A stretch of DNA of 35,624 nt from Cyclobacteriaceae bacterium (GTDB taxonomy: Bacteria; Bacteroidota; Bacteroidia; Cytophagales; Cyclobacteriaceae): NCBI GenBank assembly GCA_025350305.1, contig JANXYC010000213.1:1-35624 (forward strand). The letters are read 5' to 3'. Shown here piece by piece: positions 1 through 9,129 of the stretch (within the stretch, counting starts at the first letter, position 1; each line of letters starts with the position of its first letter). A program made the position numbers and the translations under genes. The notes under the pieces were generated by a model, which worked only from the letters and a program-made list of their open reading frames with translations, was not told the origin of the DNA and searched no databases.

Positions 1-3000
1 CTCACTCCACTCTGCACTACCGTCCAGCTATAGGTCGTCCCCGCTACCGCGTTAGGATTACTCAATACTATATTCGTCGTCGCCCCACTGCAAAGCGTCT
101 GCGAGGCCGGCGTGGCCAACACAGTCGGCGTGGGATCGACGGTCACATTAACCGGACTACTAGCAGAAGAGCCATTAGCATCTTTGACCGTAACTGTATA
201 AGTGGTGGTACCCGGTGTACTTGCAGTGAAAACCGGGTTTGCCACGTTGGTGGCACTCAAACCTGTAACAGGAAACCACGCATAGCTATACCCCCCAACT
301 CCACCAGATGCGGTGGGCGCTCCACCCAATGTCACCGTCGCTAAATTACAAATGGTCTTATCCGTACCTGCGGCAGCAACAGGGTTTGAACCAGAAATAC
401 CTGTAAAAGCTGATGTTTGTCCTCCCACAATTGGTGCTCCAACTGCAGTAAGAGTGTTCCCAGCAAGTGCTGCATATTTTATCCAAGGATTGGTGATTTG
501 GTTAAACACGCCGGTCAATTCTGCGGCGCTGATACTACCTTCTGTACCAACAATGTTCAATGGTACATAGGTACCGGTCACAGTCGCACCACAACCAGTA
601 ATTCCAGATTGTGTGATATTCCAGTAACGACTTAAATAATCCGTAGTGCTGGCGTTGGACGGATGTTTTGCATCAACGACCGATACCCCCACATAGGCAG
701 CAACAAATCCGCTGCCAGCCGTAACATTTACCGTAATAGGTGAATAATCATAGGCACCTGTATTGTCACCAATCGGGAAAGTGAAAGAACCAACCGCTGT
801 AAATGTTTTTCTTACTTCGCTCCCTCCTGATGCGACAATCATTTTGGAAGCTGATGGTCCTGCTACTGAAATGGTAGAGGCAGGTCCCAATGTCAAATCA
901 TTGGCGCCGATGTTTAACCTCCCTGCATTTAATGTAAGTGTTCCGTTAACATTCGTTGCTCCATTTAATATTGCCTCTCCGCTTGATTGAGTAATGGTTA
1001 GACTGTTATAGGTTCCAGCAGTAACTGTCTGTGAGGCTCCATAGTATTCTATTGTTCCTGTACCAACTTCCAGGCCGTTTGATGGTCCAGAGAAACGAAT
1101 CATTCCACCCGTATTTGCAATTGCTCCAACAACAGAAAGGGTATTCGAAGCCATATCGAATACGGAAGAATTCGTGAGAGTAGAAGCTATATTAATGGTA
1201 CTTCCAGCATTCTTTTGACCTGCACCTGATAAGGTTAGATTATTATAGTTAACAGGGGTGACTGTCTGTGGCGAGCTACCATTGTAGTCAACTGTACCGC
1301 CATTATTGTTGAATGAACCACTGTTTGTGAAATTGCCGGAAATGCTCATTGTTCCTGATGTGGAGAGGAGCGTACCTGCGCTGACAATGAGATTTGTTAA
1401 CGTTACCGCATTGCTGGCAAAACTCAGTGTACCAGCACCGGCTTTTATCAAATCGAATGAACTTGAAATAACTCCTGTTAATGTGATCCCGTTTGTAGTC
1501 GTTATTGTACTTACACTGCCCAGGGTAATGTCTCCGCTATACGTTGCTGATGTCGCATTACTATTAATCAATGTACCCCCACTACTAATACCAGTTCCGT
1601 TTATTGTGAGCGCTTCGGCTCCGGCATAATTTATTCCATTCACATCAAGAACAGCTCCACTCGTAATAGTTGTTCCACCGACTATTGAACCTAAGGCTGA
1701 CATTGATCCTAGCTGTAATGTTCCCGTGCTGACGGTCGTTGTGCCGGAATACGTATTGACACCTGAGACCGTAAATATTCCTGCGCCTACTTTGGTCAGA
1801 CCGACGGCGGTTGCCGATCCGTCTTGAATAATTCCTGAAAAGGTAGTATTGGAATTGTCACCACCTGTTGTTAGTGCTATGGTACCCGCAACACTACTGG
1901 TCACTGTTCCTGCTCCCGCCAGAGAGCCTATGGTCTCACTATTACCTGCTAAATCCAACGTACCGCTTACCGTAACAGCACTTGCATCAGGTATTGTACC
2001 ACCAGCCAATCCAACTTGTAGGGTCCCTGCGCCGATGGTGGTTATACCTGAGTATGTATTGGCTCCGGAAAGTATCTGCACGCCCCCTCCGGTTTTAGAT
2101 AATGAAACCGTGCCGCTACCATTTTGTAAGACACCTGAAAATGTAGTGCTGGCGGCATTGCTTCCGGTAGTTAAGGTAACGGCACCGGCAACACCGCTTG
2201 TTATCGTCCCGCTGCCTTGTAAGTCCCCAACGGAGGTTGCAAAACCTCCAAGATCAAGGGTACCCGAAGTCATTATTAGGCTTCCAGTGATAGTTGTCGG
2301 TGCAGCCAGTGACACTGTAAAGGCTGGGTTGTTGATAGTCACATTGGCGGGCGTATTTTGCGTTAAACCATTGCCAACAGCCTGATCGGCAATTCCACTA
2401 TTATAAAAATAATTGGCACCCGTTGAATAGGTCCTTGTACCTGTTACTTGAATGTTTCCTGTCGCTCCTGAAGTTGTAACGCCAGCCGCTGAACTAACCC
2501 GGAGTGTTGCACCAGAACTTAGTACAAAATTACTGGCTCCCGCATCATTTATGACGCTGGTACTATTTATGGAAAGGTCTCCATCATTTTGAAATAACTG
2601 AGGCGTGCCACCCGAGTTAATCGTTACGGTTCCTGAAATGGTACCACTACCGGTTGACGCAAGTGTAAAGCTAAATTCGGTACCTGCTCCCGATCCCATG
2701 TTGAATGTCTTACCTGATGCAACCGTAAAGGAACCCGTCACTGTTACAAGATTGCCGGAAGCTGATGCAGCGAAAGTGCAGGTACCGTTTATCGTCAGGC
2801 TAAGTAAACTAATTGTCGGAACTGCAGTAATGCCTAGCAGTTGATCACTAGCTATAATGACGTCATCGCCAGGCAGTGGTGCACCGAGGGGGCTCCAGTT
2901 TGCTCCGGTAGTCCAGTTACCGCCGATAGTTCCGACCCAGGTTTTGGTCGCTGCAACTGCATCAAAACTTGCCCCTAAAGTAAAAATCAATAAGGCCAGC

Positions 3001-3053
3001 ACCAGTATACGATTGGTATTTCTTACAAGCGCCGCTAAAGAAAAAGTTTTCAA
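1..3053 (-). CDS. Large secreted adhesin-like protein, 5' part only (runs off the left edge); autotransporter-type beta-strand repeats followed by PKD-like domain
   Basis: Minus-strand frame read manually from TTG at 3053 (LKTFSLAALVRNTNRILVLALLIFTLGASFDAVAATKTWVGTIGGNWTTGANWSP...) to the window edge (...PTVLATPASQTLCSGATTNIVLSNPNAVAGTTYSWTVVQSGV), same codon phase at both ends. Signal-peptide-like N-terminus; G/T/S-rich repeats such as GTLDLxG..TIGSLxGxGTVTS; PKD-like stretch near the edge. Missing from the ORF track because it has no stop inside the window. Confidence 0.8.
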   Translation of the reverse strand, partial: MKTFSLAALVRNTNRILVLALLIFTLGASFDAVAATKTWVGTIGGNWTTGANWSPLGAPLPGDDVIIASDQLLGITAVPTISLLSLTINGTCTFAASASGNLVTVTGSFTVASGKTFNMGSGAGTEFSFTLASTGSGTISGTVTINSGGTPQLFQNDGDLSINSTSVINDAGASNFVLSSGATLRVSSAAGVTTSGATGNIQVTGTRTYSTGANYFYNSGIADQAVGNGLTQNTPANVTINNPAFTVSLAAPTTITGSLIMTSGTLDLGGFATSVGDLQGSGTITSGVAGAVTLTTGSNAASTTFSGVLQNGSGTVSLSKTGGGVQILSGANTYSGITTIGAGTLQVGLAGGTIPDASAVTVSGTLDLAGNSETIGSLAGAGTVTSSVAGTIALTTGGDNSNTTFSGIIQDGSATAVGLTKVGAGIFTVSGVNTYSGTTTVSTGTLQLGSMSALGSIVGGTTITSGAVLDVNGINYAGAEALTINGTGISSGGTLINSNATSATYSGDITLGSVSTITTTNGITLTGVISSSFDLIKAGAGTLSFASNAVTLTNLIVSAGTLLSTSGTMSISGNFTNSGSFNNNGGTVDYNGSSPQTVTPVNYNNLTLSGAGQKNAGSTINIASTLTNSSVFDMASNTLSVVGAIANTGGMIRFSGPSNGLEVGTGTIEYYGASQTVTAGTYNSLTITQSSGEAILNGATNVNGTLTLNAGRLNIGANDLTLGPASTISVAGPSASKMIVASGGSEVRKTFTAVGSFTFPIGDNTGAYDYSPITVNVTAGSGFVAAYVGVSVVDAKHPSNASTTDYLSRYWNITQSGITGCGATVTGTYVPLNIVGTEGSISAAELTGVFNQITNPWIKYAALAGNTLTAVGAPIVGGQTSAFTGISGSNPVAAAGTDKTICNLATVTLGGAPTASGGVGGYSYAWFPVTGLSATNVANPVFTASTPGTTTYTVTVKDANGSSASSPVNVTVDPTPTVLATPASQTLCSGATTNIVLSNPNAVAGTTYSWTVVQSGV
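1739..2272 (-). repeat. Two degenerate in-frame beta-strand repeat units (about 99 aa period) within the adhesin
   Basis: Manual translation: GTLDLGGFATSVGDLQGSGTITSGVAGAVTLTTGSNAASTTFSGVLQNGSGTVSLSKTGGGVQILSGANTYSGITTIGAGTLQVG versus GTLDLAGNSETIGSLAGAGTVTSSVAGTIALTTGGDNSNTTFSGIIQDGSATAVGLTKVGAGIFTVSGVNTYSGTTTVSTGTLQLG. Boundaries approximate. Confidence 0.75.
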
Positions 3054-3116
3054 ATTGTTGCTGTTAGTTTCAATGCCTTGGTCCTTAAACTAAAAGCATG
3101 CCTGGTGTCTGCGACG

Positions 3117-3136
3117 GCTGAATTGCTTTATTCAGC
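3117..3136 (-). promoter_or_regulatory. Hairpin in the leader of the adhesin gene
   Basis: Perfect 7-bp inverted repeat GCTGAAT-N6-ATTCAGC at 3117-3123/3130-3136, about 65 nt upstream of the TTG start. Confidence 0.4.
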
Positions 3137-3172
3137 GAAGAATAAGAAATAAGGTAAATAAACCAACACCAA

Positions 3173-3180
3173 CAAAAATA
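3173..3180 (-). promoter_or_regulatory. Possible Bacteroidetes -7 box (TAnnTTTG) upstream of the adhesin
   Basis: Minus strand TATTTTTG matches TAnnTTTG; no convincing -33 TTG at the expected spacing. Confidence 0.3.
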
Positions 3181-3329
3181 GTTATAACAAGTGGAACCCG
3201 ATGGCAGTAAAATCACGGCGGGATAGGATTTTAGCGGTCTTAAAAATCGGTACATACAGTTATTGACCAAAACACAAGTTAAATATCCTTGAAACCTTAA
3301 AAGTAACCCAAATTAATCGCGTTTTGAAG

Positions 3330-4646
3330 CTAGTTTAACAACTTCCCATCTTGGTTCACTTTAATCAAGGTCAACTTGAATTCTCCAGCGTCTGATTTAC
3401 CGGTTCTCATGGTACCGATTAACAAAAGTCTGCCATCCGGTAACTCCTGGACTGCCCCAATTGCATCGAGTCCCTCTCCGCCAAACACAATGGGAAGATT
3501 CCAGGCAGTAGCGCCATCATTATTAACCTTTGTCAATATCCAGTTCTGATTATCATTAAAACTCTTCTCATTGGCTAAAACATAGAAGCCACCCTGTTGA
3601 GAACCGAAAACCGATGTCCTTTCATTCAGGTTACTACCAAGCACTATGGAAAGAGATTTTTGGAATTGATCGTCGGATGCATTGAATGCTAAGGGACTAC
3701 GCAATCGTAAAACATACATACTCCCGGCACCTGACTGATCGTACGTTATACCTGCCAGTATATACCCGCCACCGGATTGAGGAGGAGCAGCCGAAACTGA
3801 ACTCGGTTTTTCATTCTCAGACTGGTTGCCCAGATAACTATAATTTGAACCTACCCCTGTAAAATTAATTTTGTAATACCACACGTTATAATTTTCCTTG
3901 TTTTGTCCTGGAATCGGAGAATTTGAGAATCCAAACGCGTAAAACCCGTCGGATAACTGATAAATCTTCTTTGAAACATCGTCTGAGTAGAATCCATTCG
4001 TTTGAGTTATCGACCAGCCATTTTGATAAGGTTTCAAATCTTTCCTGACTCGAATATTCAAAGCATCCCTTGGGTCGCTCGATCCTTGCGTGCCCAAGGT
4101 CTTCCTGAAAACGTAAGAAGTGGAACCTGCAATAATAAAACCATCGGTTGTCTCCGTGACCGAGGCGGCATCTTCATCTCCTTTAGTAACATTTCCTGCA
4201 TTATCGAGAATGGGTATCAAAGCGCTGTCAAGCGGATCTCCATCCAATGTTAAGGTCATGATCCGGACATCCCGATCAGTGGCTGTTTTGTAGGTATTGC
4301 CGACAGCAACAAGCCGACCATCGGTGGTAAGCTCAATATCGCTTGCTTCTTCATCGGTTGTCCCTCCAAAGGTTTTCTCCCAAACCCGATTTCCTTTTGC
4401 ATCGGCCTTTACCAAATACCATTGACTGTTACTTCCTGCAGCTGACAGACGCGTTGTACCAAAGAGAATAAATGTTCCATCCGGCAACGCAACCAGGTCT
4501 GCCCCAGTCTGATCCCCATCACCGCCAAAAAATTTTACGAAATAGGATCTGTTCGGATCTTCAATTGATGAAGCAGAATCACAGCCCATCATGCTGGATA
4601 GAAAGAAGATACTTACAAAAAGAAAAAAGAAGCATACTAATCTCAT
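3330..4646 (-). CDS. Lipoprotein with delta-60/beta-propeller-like repeats
   Basis: 438 aa ORF; lipobox-like MMGC near N-terminus; repeated GGDGDQTGADLVALPDGTFILFGTT / GGTTDEEASDIELTTDGRLVAVGNT / GGEGLDAIGAVQELPDGRLLLIGTM motifs. Start overlaps the upstream gene stop by 4 bp. Confidence 0.75.
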   Translation of the reverse strand: MRLVCFFFLFVSIFFLSSMMGCDSASSIEDPNRSYFVKFFGGDGDQTGADLVALPDGTFILFGTTRLSAAGSNSQWYLVKADAKGNRVWEKTFGGTTDEEASDIELTTDGRLVAVGNTYKTATDRDVRIMTLTLDGDPLDSALIPILDNAGNVTKGDEDAASVTETTDGFIIAGSTSYVFRKTLGTQGSSDPRDALNIRVRKDLKPYQNGWSITQTNGFYSDDVSKKIYQLSDGFYAFGFSNSPIPGQNKENYNVWYYKINFTGVGSNYSYLGNQSENEKPSSVSAAPPQSGGGYILAGITYDQSGAGSMYVLRLRSPLAFNASDDQFQKSLSIVLGSNLNERTSVFGSQQGGFYVLANEKSFNDNQNWILTKVNNDGATAWNLPIVFGGEGLDAIGAVQELPDGRLLLIGTMRTGKSDAGEFKLTLIKVNQDGKLLN

Positions 4647-5812
4647 TTGTCATTCCCTCCTTTTCTGATCTTACGAGACACGCTCCTGGTTCTGGCTTTT
4701 TTAACCTTACGGGGATCGTAAATGGGATGGATGTAACCCAATGAGAGCGATATGTTATCAAGTCGGAATAAATCGCTGACGTACCGAAACTTGGTTACAT
4801 TCTTAGAGATATAATAATCCGGATTGCCAATTTTATTTTTATCATTGTCCGCAGTCCGATCCGAATAAAAAATTTGGTTTTCTCTTGCCATGTTAGACAA
4901 TCCGCCCATGTAGCGGAGATCCACATACAAAAAGTCTTTCCCAATTTTATACTTTATTCCGCCACCAATAAGCCATGAACGATTCAGTTGGTTCTGCTGA
5001 TAGGTTACCTTCTCGCTCGGATCCGCCGCCAATAATTGGGAACCGTTGGGTTTAAAGTTCGTATATTGAAATAAATTTTTTGCCGACAGCAAATAGTTAA
5101 GGGCAAATCCGAAATAGCCAAACGGTCGAACTTTTCTATCGCTATTATCAGTATATTTTATGTATACTGGTACGTCCAACCAGAATTGAGTGTCTAGCAC
5201 TGTCTGTTCGTCAGATAGTCCAAACCTCGGAGAAATTCCACTGCGCACACGACGGTAGGCCCTGGACGCAAAATCAATTTCTGCACACAGGCTAATGTTA
5301 TCAGTAACATTCCAATCAATGCCGCCTCCGATTTGGCCATTAAGGCGCAGGGAGTTTTGCACCGAAACTCCATAAGGCTCGGTGCTGATGGAATAAATAC
5401 TTCGAAACAAAGACGTATTAAAACCGAGTCTGAAATGCGGAGTGAAGATGGGAGTAGCTGTAAATTTTTTGCTTAAATAGACAATATCAATAGGGTCCCG
5501 TTTATCATTTGCCACATATTCCGGATCGGCTTTCAGCAGTCTCAGATAACTGTCATCTGCTGCCAACGAATTATCTAAAATCAAATAGGCCTGACATAAC
5601 AAAAGATAGGCCCTGACGGTTTGTTCCTGTGACAATTTCCCTTCCGGACAATCACCCAATATCATTGGGATTGAATAGAAATGGCCTGCGTTAAATTCGG
5701 TCTCTGCGTGACTTAGTTTTTGGTCACATTCGCTTCCTTGCGCATACATTCGAAGGGTACAGGAAATAAGAAGAAGTCCCGCTAATAAAGGTCGCGCCGT
5801 TTTGTTCATCAA
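4643..5812 (-). CDS. Outer-membrane beta-barrel protein with TPR-like N-terminal region
   Basis: 389 aa ORF with signal peptide (LLAGLLLISCTLRMYAQ), helical N-terminal region (QKLSHAETEFNAGHFYSIP...), then alternating amphipathic strands (RLGFNTSLFRSIYSIS..., LNGQIGGGIDWNVTDNISLCAEIDF...). Overlaps both neighbours by 4 bp. Confidence 0.7.
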   Translation of the reverse strand: MMNKTARPLLAGLLLISCTLRMYAQGSECDQKLSHAETEFNAGHFYSIPMILGDCPEGKLSQEQTVRAYLLLCQAYLILDNSLAADDSYLRLLKADPEYVANDKRDPIDIVYLSKKFTATPIFTPHFRLGFNTSLFRSIYSISTEPYGVSVQNSLRLNGQIGGGIDWNVTDNISLCAEIDFASRAYRRVRSGISPRFGLSDEQTVLDTQFWLDVPVYIKYTDNSDRKVRPFGYFGFALNYLLSAKNLFQYTNFKPNGSQLLAADPSEKVTYQQNQLNRSWLIGGGIKYKIGKDFLYVDLRYMGGLSNMARENQIFYSDRTADNDKNKIGNPDYYISKNVTKFRYVSDLFRLDNISLSLGYIHPIYDPRKVKKARTRSVSRKIRKGGNDK

Positions 5813-8800
5813 AAGTCACTTATCAATAAACTTTTACATGTTGATTCATGGTCAATACCATTGCCAACGTAAATTTTCCATTCCTCCTTCGTCATATTGC
5901 GTTTCAGCCTGGGGCAAATCTGCTCGGCCAGCATCTTTGGATCGGTCTGCCAAACGCGAATTTCTCCATTATTACAAGAGGCCAATAAGTAATCCGAATC
6001 TTTTGTGAAGGCCAGTTTCCATACGTTGCTGTTGTTAATGTCCATGACGACTGGCAGGTCCTCTTTCTCATGATCCACTACCCACATTTGCAGCTTTTTA
6101 TCGAGACCTGCGCTGGCCAGCAGAAGTCCATCCGGACTAAACTCAACGTCGGAAACCCCTGCATTGTGTCCGGTAAGTTCCTTCATCAATTCAAGGGTCG
6201 CATAATTATACAGTTTCACAGAACCCTTCCACACCTGTTTTTCCTTAATAGTTTTATCCAAATACTCGGTTCCGTATGCAAGAATAGACTTTGTTGGATG
6301 AAAGGCGACTGAGAGTACCCGGATTTGATTAATTGATTCGTCAAACTTCAATTCGTATGAATTGTCTTTTAGATTCATCATTATCAATTGGCCAGATGCG
6401 GCAACGGCGGCGAGCAAACTTCCGTCCGGGCTGATATCAATCGATTTGATATCATAGGGTAAAGTGGTAAGCAATCTACCCTGCCCCGTGAAGTGGTTGG
6501 TAAATCGAACTGTATGATCTGAGCCAACCGAAATAAAGCCAGAGTTGTCGGGAAGAAATTTTATGTCAGCAATAAAACCTTTATGACCTTTTACCAGCCC
6601 CGGCTTTTCTCCGGGCTGGTCGAGATGGAAAATCTGAATGGTGGAAGAGTCACTTCCGTTGATAAGATATTTTTCGTCAAGACTAAGGGCCAGTACACGG
6701 TTTGGATAAGGGTTGAAATCGATAAGATTGTATGCCGTTTGTTTTAGATAATCTCCTTTAAATATTCTACCATCATTGCCGGTAGTGTAAAATGTACTGT
6801 TCCCATTTTTAGAAACTGCCAACCCAAACATCTTGTTTTTCAAGTTGCCTGGTATTTTTATCTGATTGTAATTAAAGTTCTCTGAAAGTTTTGCAATAGA
6901 ATAGTAAAGACCCTTGAATACATACGGATCATATTTGTGACCGCCATACTTCGTGTGATATAAATAACCTTGCATGGCGAGAAGGCCGGCCAGGTCCTTG
7001 TCATCTTCAATAGTAACTGATTTTGCTTCCAATGACTGCGCCACTGAAAGATATAATAACCTGTTTGCTTCATCACGTGCTTCTTGCGCTTTCACCTTTT
7101 GAGCAACGGCATCATCCTTCGCGGCAGCTTCCTGTTTTTGAGATGCAATGGCTATTTGTTCCTGCCGCACGGCTTCCTGTAAATTTTTCTCAGCCTCTGC
7201 CCGTGCAGTGTTTGCCTCCTTCAGCGCAATTGCGACTTGCTCAAGGGCCACACCAAGTTCTTTTGTTTTATTGACCGCTATGTCTGTTTGAGTCTTGGCA
7301 ATATCCCTTTGTTTATCTGCTTCATTTTTGGCTTCAATGGCTTGTTTCTCTTTTTCAAACGCACGATCTCGTTGCTTAGTGGCTTCAATAGACTGTGTGA
7401 ATCCATAAATCATAAAAAGCACAGCGATCACTGCAGCCGTACCCAACACAACCGAAGTAACCCGTGCTCTTCGCAGCGCCCTGCGCTGCAGCATTTCCTG
7501 ATTCTTCAGTTCTGCTTCGTAGGTGATCCTACTGGTGTCCAGGAAAACGATCGCTCTCTCAAAGGCTACATCATAGCGTTGCGCCCAAATGCGTGTAGGC
7601 TTTTGTTTTTTCTGCCAGTTTAGGGCAAGCTGCAAATCCGGTGGGCGCCAAAGACCGGCTTTTCCAGTCTGGTAGAGGGCCGCCGCATTTGAAATCCTCT
7701 TATACAACTGCGCTGATTCAAATTCCTCTTCCACCCAATTCGAGAGGCGCGTCCAAATGCGCATCAAACTTTCATGTGAAAGTTCTACAGTACTAGATCC
7801 ATTTAAATTAACCTGGCTGCCGGGCATCAGGAATGAACGACCAATTCTGCGGAAACATTCTACCACACGGATTACCTCATCCTCCGTAACACCTGCAAGT
7901 TCGGCCACTACTTTTATTTTTGCGGGTCTCCGAAGGCCTTGATTTTCCTGGTTCTTTTCAGTAAGGCTTTTAAACAATTCTTCCGCAACTTCCTTTTCTC
8001 CCGAAGTCAATTCCTCATACGCTTCATTGGCATGAAGGGAAAGGGCCTGACTGATTCTTCCGATAGCATTATAATGCCTCAAATCAATGGGTTCGCCTGG
8101 TTCCCGGTTGGCAACCCAGTAATCCCATGTTCGCATGAGAGCGTGCTGCATAATGGGCAATTGATCCTGGTGATCACCAATGTCGCTGAGCAACCTTTTC
8201 ATCAACCGCGAAGTAATGGTACCTCCCCCCACTGCTACCGGCCCTTCAATGGCCAGGCGCTTTTGCTCTCGGCTCATTTGAGGCACCAGATAATTGCTGC
8301 CATTGATCATTTCTGTGAGCCCGGAGAATACAGAACATTCACCTATGAAATCTGATCGCATGCTAAGCGCGATGTACAAGGATGTATCCCGCTGTCGCAC
8401 TGCATTGAGTATCAGGCATACATACTGTGCTGACTCGTTAGTAGGCTCTTCACCAAACTCACGATAGCGAAGTAATTCTTCAAATTGATCAATAAGGAAA
8501 AATACATTCTCCTGATCAAGACGTTGGAGATAGCGTGTCACCTCTATTAAGCCATCAGGACCACTCTGCAAAACTGACTTAATAATAGCGGATTGAATGA
8601 GCCTATCCTCTTGCTTAAGTCTACCACTCACTTCCAGATGATTGACGATCGATTCTGCAAGATTTGAGATGGGCGAATTACCTGGTCGCGTGGTGATCAC
8701 TTGCCAGTTAGGGCCTGTTTTGGTCATGAACCCCCCATAAAGTTCGGGCACCAGACCGCAGAACATCAGACTTGATTTGCCACTGCCAGAATAACCCATT

Positions 8801-8997
8801 ACGGTCACTGAGCGATGCTCAGAAAGCTTGAGAAGGATCTCATCTACCTGCCCTTCCCGGCCAAAAAACAGGTGTGATTCTTCAATGCTGAATGGACGCA
8901 GTCCCGGAAACGGATTGGCACCTAAAGGTTCCAAACCTTGCTCCCTTTGACGGTTCTCTTCAACCAATTCTCCCGTTTGTACGGAATAATTCAGCAT
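5809..8997 (-). CDS. nSTAND-type P-loop ATPase with transmembrane helix, coiled coil and C-terminal WD40 repeats
   Basis: 1062 aa. nSTAND1-like start NPFPGLRPFSIEESHLFFGRE; Walker A GYSGSGKSS (about 8770-8796); Walker B-like VFFLIDQFEELLRY (about 8471-8510); hydrophobic segment VTSVVLGTAAVIAVLFMIYGF (about 7395-7465); long E/K/A/Q-rich coiled coil; WD40-like repeats (e.g. LTGHNAGVSDVEFSPDGLLLASAGLDKKLQMWVVD). Confidence 0.88.
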   Translation of the reverse strand: MLNYSVQTGELVEENRQREQGLEPLGANPFPGLRPFSIEESHLFFGREGQVDEILLKLSEHRSVTVMGYSGSGKSSLMFCGLVPELYGGFMTKTGPNWQVITTRPGNSPISNLAESIVNHLEVSGRLKQEDRLIQSAIIKSVLQSGPDGLIEVTRYLQRLDQENVFFLIDQFEELLRYREFGEEPTNESAQYVCLILNAVRQRDTSLYIALSMRSDFIGECSVFSGLTEMINGSNYLVPQMSREQKRLAIEGPVAVGGGTITSRLMKRLLSDIGDHQDQLPIMQHALMRTWDYWVANREPGEPIDLRHYNAIGRISQALSLHANEAYEELTSGEKEVAEELFKSLTEKNQENQGLRRPAKIKVVAELAGVTEDEVIRVVECFRRIGRSFLMPGSQVNLNGSSTVELSHESLMRIWTRLSNWVEEEFESAQLYKRISNAAALYQTGKAGLWRPPDLQLALNWQKKQKPTRIWAQRYDVAFERAIVFLDTSRITYEAELKNQEMLQRRALRRARVTSVVLGTAAVIAVLFMIYGFTQSIEATKQRDRAFEKEKQAIEAKNEADKQRDIAKTQTDIAVNKTKELGVALEQVAIALKEANTARAEAEKNLQEAVRQEQIAIASQKQEAAAKDDAVAQKVKAQEARDEANRLLYLSVAQSLEAKSVTIEDDKDLAGLLAMQGYLYHTKYGGHKYDPYVFKGLYYSIAKLSENFNYNQIKIPGNLKNKMFGLAVSKNGNSTFYTTGNDGRIFKGDYLKQTAYNLIDFNPYPNRVLALSLDEKYLINGSDSSTIQIFHLDQPGEKPGLVKGHKGFIADIKFLPDNSGFISVGSDHTVRFTNHFTGQGRLLTTLPYDIKSIDISPDGSLLAAVAASGQLIMMNLKDNSYELKFDESINQIRVLSVAFHPTKSILAYGTEYLDKTIKEKQVWKGSVKLYNYATLELMKELTGHNAGVSDVEFSPDGLLLASAGLDKKLQMWVVDHEKEDLPVVMDINNSNVWKLAFTKDSDYLLASCNNGEIRVWQTDPKMLAEQICPRLKRNMTKEEWKIYVGNGIDHESTCKSLLISDF

Positions 8998-9060
8998 TTG
9001 ACTTTTATAGAATCAGAAAATTAAACAAAATAACCTGTAACCGTAGCAGCCCTCCAAGTT

Positions 9061-9129
9061 TAAAAAATCATTGAATTTGCGGCAATTTGGGGAATCTGCT
9101 TAAAAAATCCTTGAAATTTAGCAGAATTT
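9061..9129. repeat. Two imperfect direct repeats about 28 bp long, 40-bp period, between the transporter fusion and the nSTAND gene
   Basis: taaaaaatcattgaatttgcggcaattt (9061-9088) versus taaaaaatccttgaaatttagcagaattt (9101-9129). Confidence 0.55.

Noticed and set aside
313-3093. Plus-strand ORFs 313-570, 763-990, 1306-1629, 1849-2385, 2605-2844 and 2857-3093
   Set aside because: Antisense shadows of the G/T/S-rich minus-strand adhesin reading frame; P/V/A-rich low-complexity translations with no family resemblance.
3085-3270. 61 aa minus-strand ORF between adhesin and lipoprotein genes
   Set aside because: No recognisable family, odd composition (MVNNCMYRFLRPLKSY...CYNYFCWCWF); more likely leader DNA.
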